A DNA stretch of 8,662 bases from Oscillospiraceae bacterium (GTDB taxonomy: Bacteria > Bacillota > Clostridia > Oscillospirales > Oscillospiraceae). The translations under genes and the position numbers were made by a program. The notes beneath the pieces were generated by a model. It was given only the letters and a program-made list of their open reading frames with translations. It did not search any database and was not told the DNA's origin. Shown here one piece after another: positions 6,157-8,662 of this stretch (positions are counted from its first letter, which is position 1; each line of letters opens with the position of its first letter). The stretch lies in assembly GCA_904501855.1 (NCBI GenBank), contig CAJGCI010000077.1, positions 1 to 8,662 on the forward strand, written 5' to 3'.

Positions 6157-6369
6157 TCAATTGGGAAATTCGTTCTCTACAGGACATAAATTCGCTAATT
6201 CCTTAAAGAATTCTACTGGATCAGATGGAAAATGAACCGATTTTTCCGCACAGCTCAAAAAATGAAGGATAATTACCAATAACTGGTAATTCATATGGCA
6301 TTGACAACAAAGTATCAAGAGCGTTAAGAATTTGTCCATGGATTTTGCATGTTTTGACGTCATGGATTG
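6157..6369. other. AT-rich divergent intergenic region, no convincing gene
   Basis: The non-coding stretch between the divergent GH2 and rnfC genes spans about 6086-6429 and is visibly more AT-rich than its flanks. Apart from the two outward promoters, it holds one clear palindrome (6271-6291) and a weaker AATTC-N6-GAATT dyad (6197-6212). The minus strand stays open for about 90 codons across it, but the translation overlaps the rnf promoter, has no ribosome site or recognisable domain, and I do not call it. Confidence 0.5.
6271..6291. repeat. 21-bp palindrome, possible operator between GH2 and rnf
   Basis: Perfect 8-bp arms AATTACCA and TGGTAATT are separated by ATAAC. No T-run follows on either strand, so it is not an intrinsic terminator, and the two-fold symmetry suggests a dimeric regulator site. 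It lies about 80 bp upstream of the rnf -35 and about 115 bp upstream of the GH2 -35, so it could serve either gene. I cannot assign it to a regulator family. Confidence 0.4.
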
Positions 6370-6398
6370 TTTACACTGATATTTCTTTATGATATATT
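6370..6398 (+). promoter_or_regulatory. Promoter of the rnf operon
   Basis: TTTACA (6370-6375) and TATATT (6393-6398) are spaced 17 bp apart, and TGA directly precedes the -10 as an extended element. Transcription would start near 6405, giving a leader of only about 25 nt that consists mostly of the AGAGAGGTGAT ribosome site. Such a short leader leaves no room for a riboswitch. Confidence 0.6.
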
Positions 6399-6429
6399 TT
6401 TCTTTGTATAAAGTAGAGAGGTGATGCAA

Positions 6430-7782
6430 ATGCCCTTTAAGTGGAAAGGCGGCGTTCATCCTAGTTATATGAAATCACCAACCCCGGTGAAAGTCATAAC
6501 TCCGCCTAAAGAAGTAACCGTACCGATGCAGACACACATCGGTGCTCCCTGCCAGCCGCTTGTGGCAGTAGGTGATGAGGTGAAAATGGGCCAGAAGATC
6601 GGTGACAATCCCACCGCTCCGCTCTGCGCTCCGATTCATTCTCCGGTTTCCGGCAAGGTCATCAAGATCGAACCGAGACCTCACCCGCTGGGCGACAATC
6701 TGATGGCAGTAGTGATCGAGAACGACGGCCTGGACACTCCGTGCACCGACCTTGCTCCTCTGACGGAAGAACAGCTTCAGGATCCTGAAGCCATTCTGGA
6801 ACGTATCCGTGAAGCGGGTATCGTCGGCATGGGCGGCGCAATGTTTCCCACCGCATTCAAGATCAAATCCGGTCTCGGCAAGGTCGACACACTCATCATC
6901 AACGGCGCAGAATGTGAGCCGTATCTGAATGGTGACCACCGGACCATGCTCGATCATCCCGAAGAGCTTTTAAAGGGGATTCAGCTTGCTCGTATCGCCA
7001 GCAAACTGGATAAAGCTTACTACGGTATCGAGAAAAACAAACAGGATGCCATCGATCTGCTCAATTCTCTGAATCCGGGCAAATACGGCATCGAGATCGT
7101 TCCTGAGAACGTCAAGTATCCTCAGGGCGGTGAGAAACTTCAGATCAAGGCGATCACCAATCGTGAAGTGAAACCCGGCGGACTGCCCTCCGGTGTGGGA
7201 TGCAACGTCATCAGCACCCAGACGGCATACGCCATTTACCAGGCATGCTATGAAGGGATTCCCTGCTACGGCCGTATCATGACCATCGCCGGCAGCGGCG
7301 TGAAAGAGCCGGTCAATGCACAGGTCCGTATCGGCATGACCATGCGCTATATCATCGAACAGTGCGGCGGCTTCGCCAAGGAGCCGAAGAAGCTGGTTAT
7401 GGGCGGCCCGATGATGGGTCTGATCATTTCCAACATCGATGCAGTCAACATCAAGGGTACAGCCGGACTTCTGGTATTTACCGAAGAAGAGGACCGGAAT
7501 GTGGAAGACCCCACCTGTATCCACTGCGGACACTGCCTGGAAGTATGTCCCATGGGACTGGAACCGGTCTACATGTACAAGTACTTCGAAAAGGGCGACT
7601 ACGAAGGAATGATGAAATATCACATCACTTCCTGCATCGAGTGCGGATGCTGTTCGTTCAACTGCCCGGGAAGACTTCCGCTGACTCACGGATTCAAGAC
7701 CGCAAAGATCCTGATCCAGAACAAGCAGCGTGAAGAGAAGGCCCGCGCAGAAGCTTTGGCAAAGGAGGCAGCGAATAAATGA
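6430..7782 (+). CDS. rnfC: Rnf complex subunit C (NADH-binding, 2x[4Fe-4S])
   Basis: RnfC is the peripheral NAD(H)-oxidising/reducing subunit of the membrane Rnf complex, which couples electron flow between reduced ferredoxin and NAD+ to Na+ or H+ translocation. The 450-residue product starts with the RnfC N-terminal barrel (HIGAPCQPLVAVGDEVKMGQKIG near 36-58), followed by the nucleotide/FMN fold with the glycine-rich GMGGAMFPTAFK (133-144) and INGAECEPYLNGDHR (157-171), then an SLBB-like segment. Two ferredoxin-type clusters close the protein: C363-C366-C369-C373P and C402-C405-C408-C412P, with an extra Cys407. The Lys/Glu/Ala-rich tail (430-450) is short; the long repeat tail of proteobacterial RnfC is absent. 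GTG at 6421 and ATG at 6424 are also in frame, but they fall inside the AGAGGTGAT ribosome site, so ATG 6430 is preferred. First gene of the operon; its stop overlaps rnfD by ATGA. Confidence 0.95.
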   Translation: MPFKWKGGVHPSYMKSPTPVKVITPPKEVTVPMQTHIGAPCQPLVAVGDEVKMGQKIGDNPTAPLCAPIHSPVSGKVIKIEPRPHPLGDNLMAVVIENDGLDTPCTDLAPLTEEQLQDPEAILERIREAGIVGMGGAMFPTAFKIKSGLGKVDTLIINGAECEPYLNGDHRTMLDHPEELLKGIQLARIASKLDKAYYGIEKNKQDAIDLLNSLNPGKYGIEIVPENVKYPQGGEKLQIKAITNREVKPGGLPSGVGCNVISTQTAYAIYQACYEGIPCYGRIMTIAGSGVKEPVNAQVRIGMTMRYIIEQCGGFAKEPKKLVMGGPMMGLIISNIDAVNIKGTAGLLVFTEEEDRNVEDPTCIHCGHCLEVCPMGLEPVYMYKYFEKGDYEGMMKYHITSCIECGCCSFNCPGRLPLTHGFKTAKILIQNKQREEKARAEALAKEAANK

Positions 7783-8662
7783 AAGCAAAAGAATATATCT
7801 TTGACGCCTCCTATCAGCCTCAGGTAAGAGCAAAACGCAACACCACCAATATCATGCTGGATGTCATCATTGCTCTGATGCCGGCTCTGATCGTTGGTAT
7901 CTGGCAGTTTGGCGTGCGCGTGATCCTGTACACCGTACTTTCGGTTGCTTCTGCCGTTTTCTTCGAGTGGCTGTACCGTAAGCTTATGCATAAGAGCAAT
8001 TCCATCGGTGACCTGTCCGCAGCCCTAACCGGTTTGTTTACCGTGATGGTGCTCCCGGCCTCCAGCCCCTGGTGGATCCTTCTTATCGCAAACCTGTTTG
8101 CCATCGTTCTGGTCAAACAGCTCTATGGCGGACTTGGAAAGAACTTCCTGAACCCGGCCCTTGCCGGACGAGCATTCGTGTTCTTCAGCTATACGCTGGC
8201 ACTGTCCAACTGGGGCGTGCCCGCAGGTCTGAAAGCCAGCGTGGATGCCGTTACGATGTCCACTCCGCTTTCTCTGATGAAAGCCGGACAGGCACTACCT
8301 GAGTATCTCACCTATAAGAACATGCTGATCGGCATCATGCCGGGATGCATCGGAGAAGTCAGCACCATCGCACTTCTCGTCGGCGGCATCTACCTGCTCT
8401 GCCGTAAGGTCATCACATGGCATGTTCCCGTTTCCTTCATCGGAAGTGTAGCTCTTCTGACTCTGATTTTCGGACATGAGGGATACACTCATGTGGATTG
8501 GATGCTCTGCAACCTTCTGACCGGCGGCCTGTTCCTGGGTGCCATCTTCATGGCAACCGACTATGCGACCTGCCCGGTAAGCTCCAGAGGAAGAATTATC
8601 TACGGTATCGGCTGCGGTGCTTTGACCGTCCTGATCCGTTACTTCGGCGGATTCCCCGAAGG
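7779..8662 (+). CDS. rnfD: Rnf complex subunit D (membrane, covalent FMN), 3' end off the right edge
   Basis: RnfD is an integral membrane subunit carrying covalently bound FMN and passes electrons through the membrane part of Rnf. The visible 294 codons contain most of the protein (clostridial homologues run to about 310-320 residues). Hydrophobic helices are at about 25-44, 48-66, 79-94, 98-117, 190-208, 217-231, 246-259 and 273-287. Family hallmarks are GKNFLNPALAGRAF (120-133), the flavinylation region DAVTMSTPL (156-164, likely FMN-Thr162) and FMATDYATCPVSSRGR (257-272). The flavinylation region has Met-Ser where the usual motif has Gly-Ala. The start is fixed by AGGAGG at 7763-7768, inside rnfC, and by the 4-base ATGA overlap with the rnfC stop, meaning coupled translation. 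The order C-D predicts rnfG, E, A and B downstream beyond the window. Confidence 0.95.
   Translation, partial: MKAKEYIFDASYQPQVRAKRNTTNIMLDVIIALMPALIVGIWQFGVRVILYTVLSVASAVFFEWLYRKLMHKSNSIGDLSAALTGLFTVMVLPASSPWWILLIANLFAIVLVKQLYGGLGKNFLNPALAGRAFVFFSYTLALSNWGVPAGLKASVDAVTMSTPLSLMKAGQALPEYLTYKNMLIGIMPGCIGEVSTIALLVGGIYLLCRKVITWHVPVSFIGSVALLTLIFGHEGYTHVDWMLCNLLTGGLFLGAIFMATDYATCPVSSRGRIIYGIGCGALTVLIRYFGGFPE

Noticed and set aside
6197..6212. AATTC-N6-GAATT dyad
   Set aside because: Short arms in AT-rich DNA are likely by chance, and it is not positioned at either promoter.
6157..6459. Minus-strand open frame of 100 codons overlapping the rnfC start
   Set aside because: It overlaps the rnf promoter and rnfC coding start, has no ribosome site, and the AT-rich translation (Leu/Cys/His runs) shows no domain. 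A degraded gene remnant cannot be excluded but nothing supports it.
6970..7833. Long minus-strand open frame opposite rnfC
   Set aside because: Antisense shadow of the RnfC cluster-binding region; the plus strand has full family motifs and overlapping translation into rnfD.

Overview
The window looks like chromosomal DNA of an anaerobic, low-to-mid GC Firmicute, probably a gut Clostridia member. The reasons are an rnfC-rnfD pair in the order typical of clostridial rnfCDGEAB operons, compact sigma-A-type promoters with frequent extended -10 elements, strong AGGAGG-type ribosome binding sites, a basic medical protein (BMP) family lipoprotein with a Gram-positive-style lipobox, a two-gene FtsX/MacB-type ABC system and a cytoplasmic GH2 glycosidase. 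I see no tRNA, rRNA, CRISPR array, insertion sequence or prophage gene. The genus is not decidable from the sequence.

Layout from left to right. (1) 1-929, minus: the 5' 309 codons of a BMP-family (PnrA-like) substrate-binding lipoprotein; its C-terminus lies beyond the left edge. (2) 930-1259: no protein gene, but a densely organised stretch. On the minus strand it carries a good promoter, about 175 nt of structured pyrimidine-rich sequence, an intrinsic terminator, and then a separate promoter for the lipoprotein. I interpret this as a small RNA gene with anti-Shine-Dalgarno character; a cis-acting leader of the lipoprotein gene is the alternative. (3) 1260-4267, minus: a translationally coupled ABC ATPase and 769-residue double-FtsX permease, closed by its own terminator and preceded by a palindrome-rich operator-like region. 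(4) 4343-6156, minus: a monocistronic GH2 glycoside hydrolase with its own extended -10 promoter and terminator; promoter position sets the start at 6085 instead of the upstream ATG at 6187. (5) 6157-6429: AT-rich divergent intergenic region with an 8-bp-arm palindrome and the rnf promoter. (6) 6430-8662, plus: rnfC (complete) and rnfD (missing only its last few residues), overlapping by ATGA.

The modules are functionally separate: nucleoside-type uptake, an efflux or envelope ABC system, carbohydrate hydrolysis, and the Rnf ferredoxin:NAD+ oxidoreductase that builds an ion gradient. The most interesting item is the predicted small RNA at about 992-1166. Its CU-rich segments are complementary to Shine-Dalgarno regions, and one segment matches the rnfC leader in this window over eight consecutive bases plus part of the SD, which would link it to energy metabolism if real.
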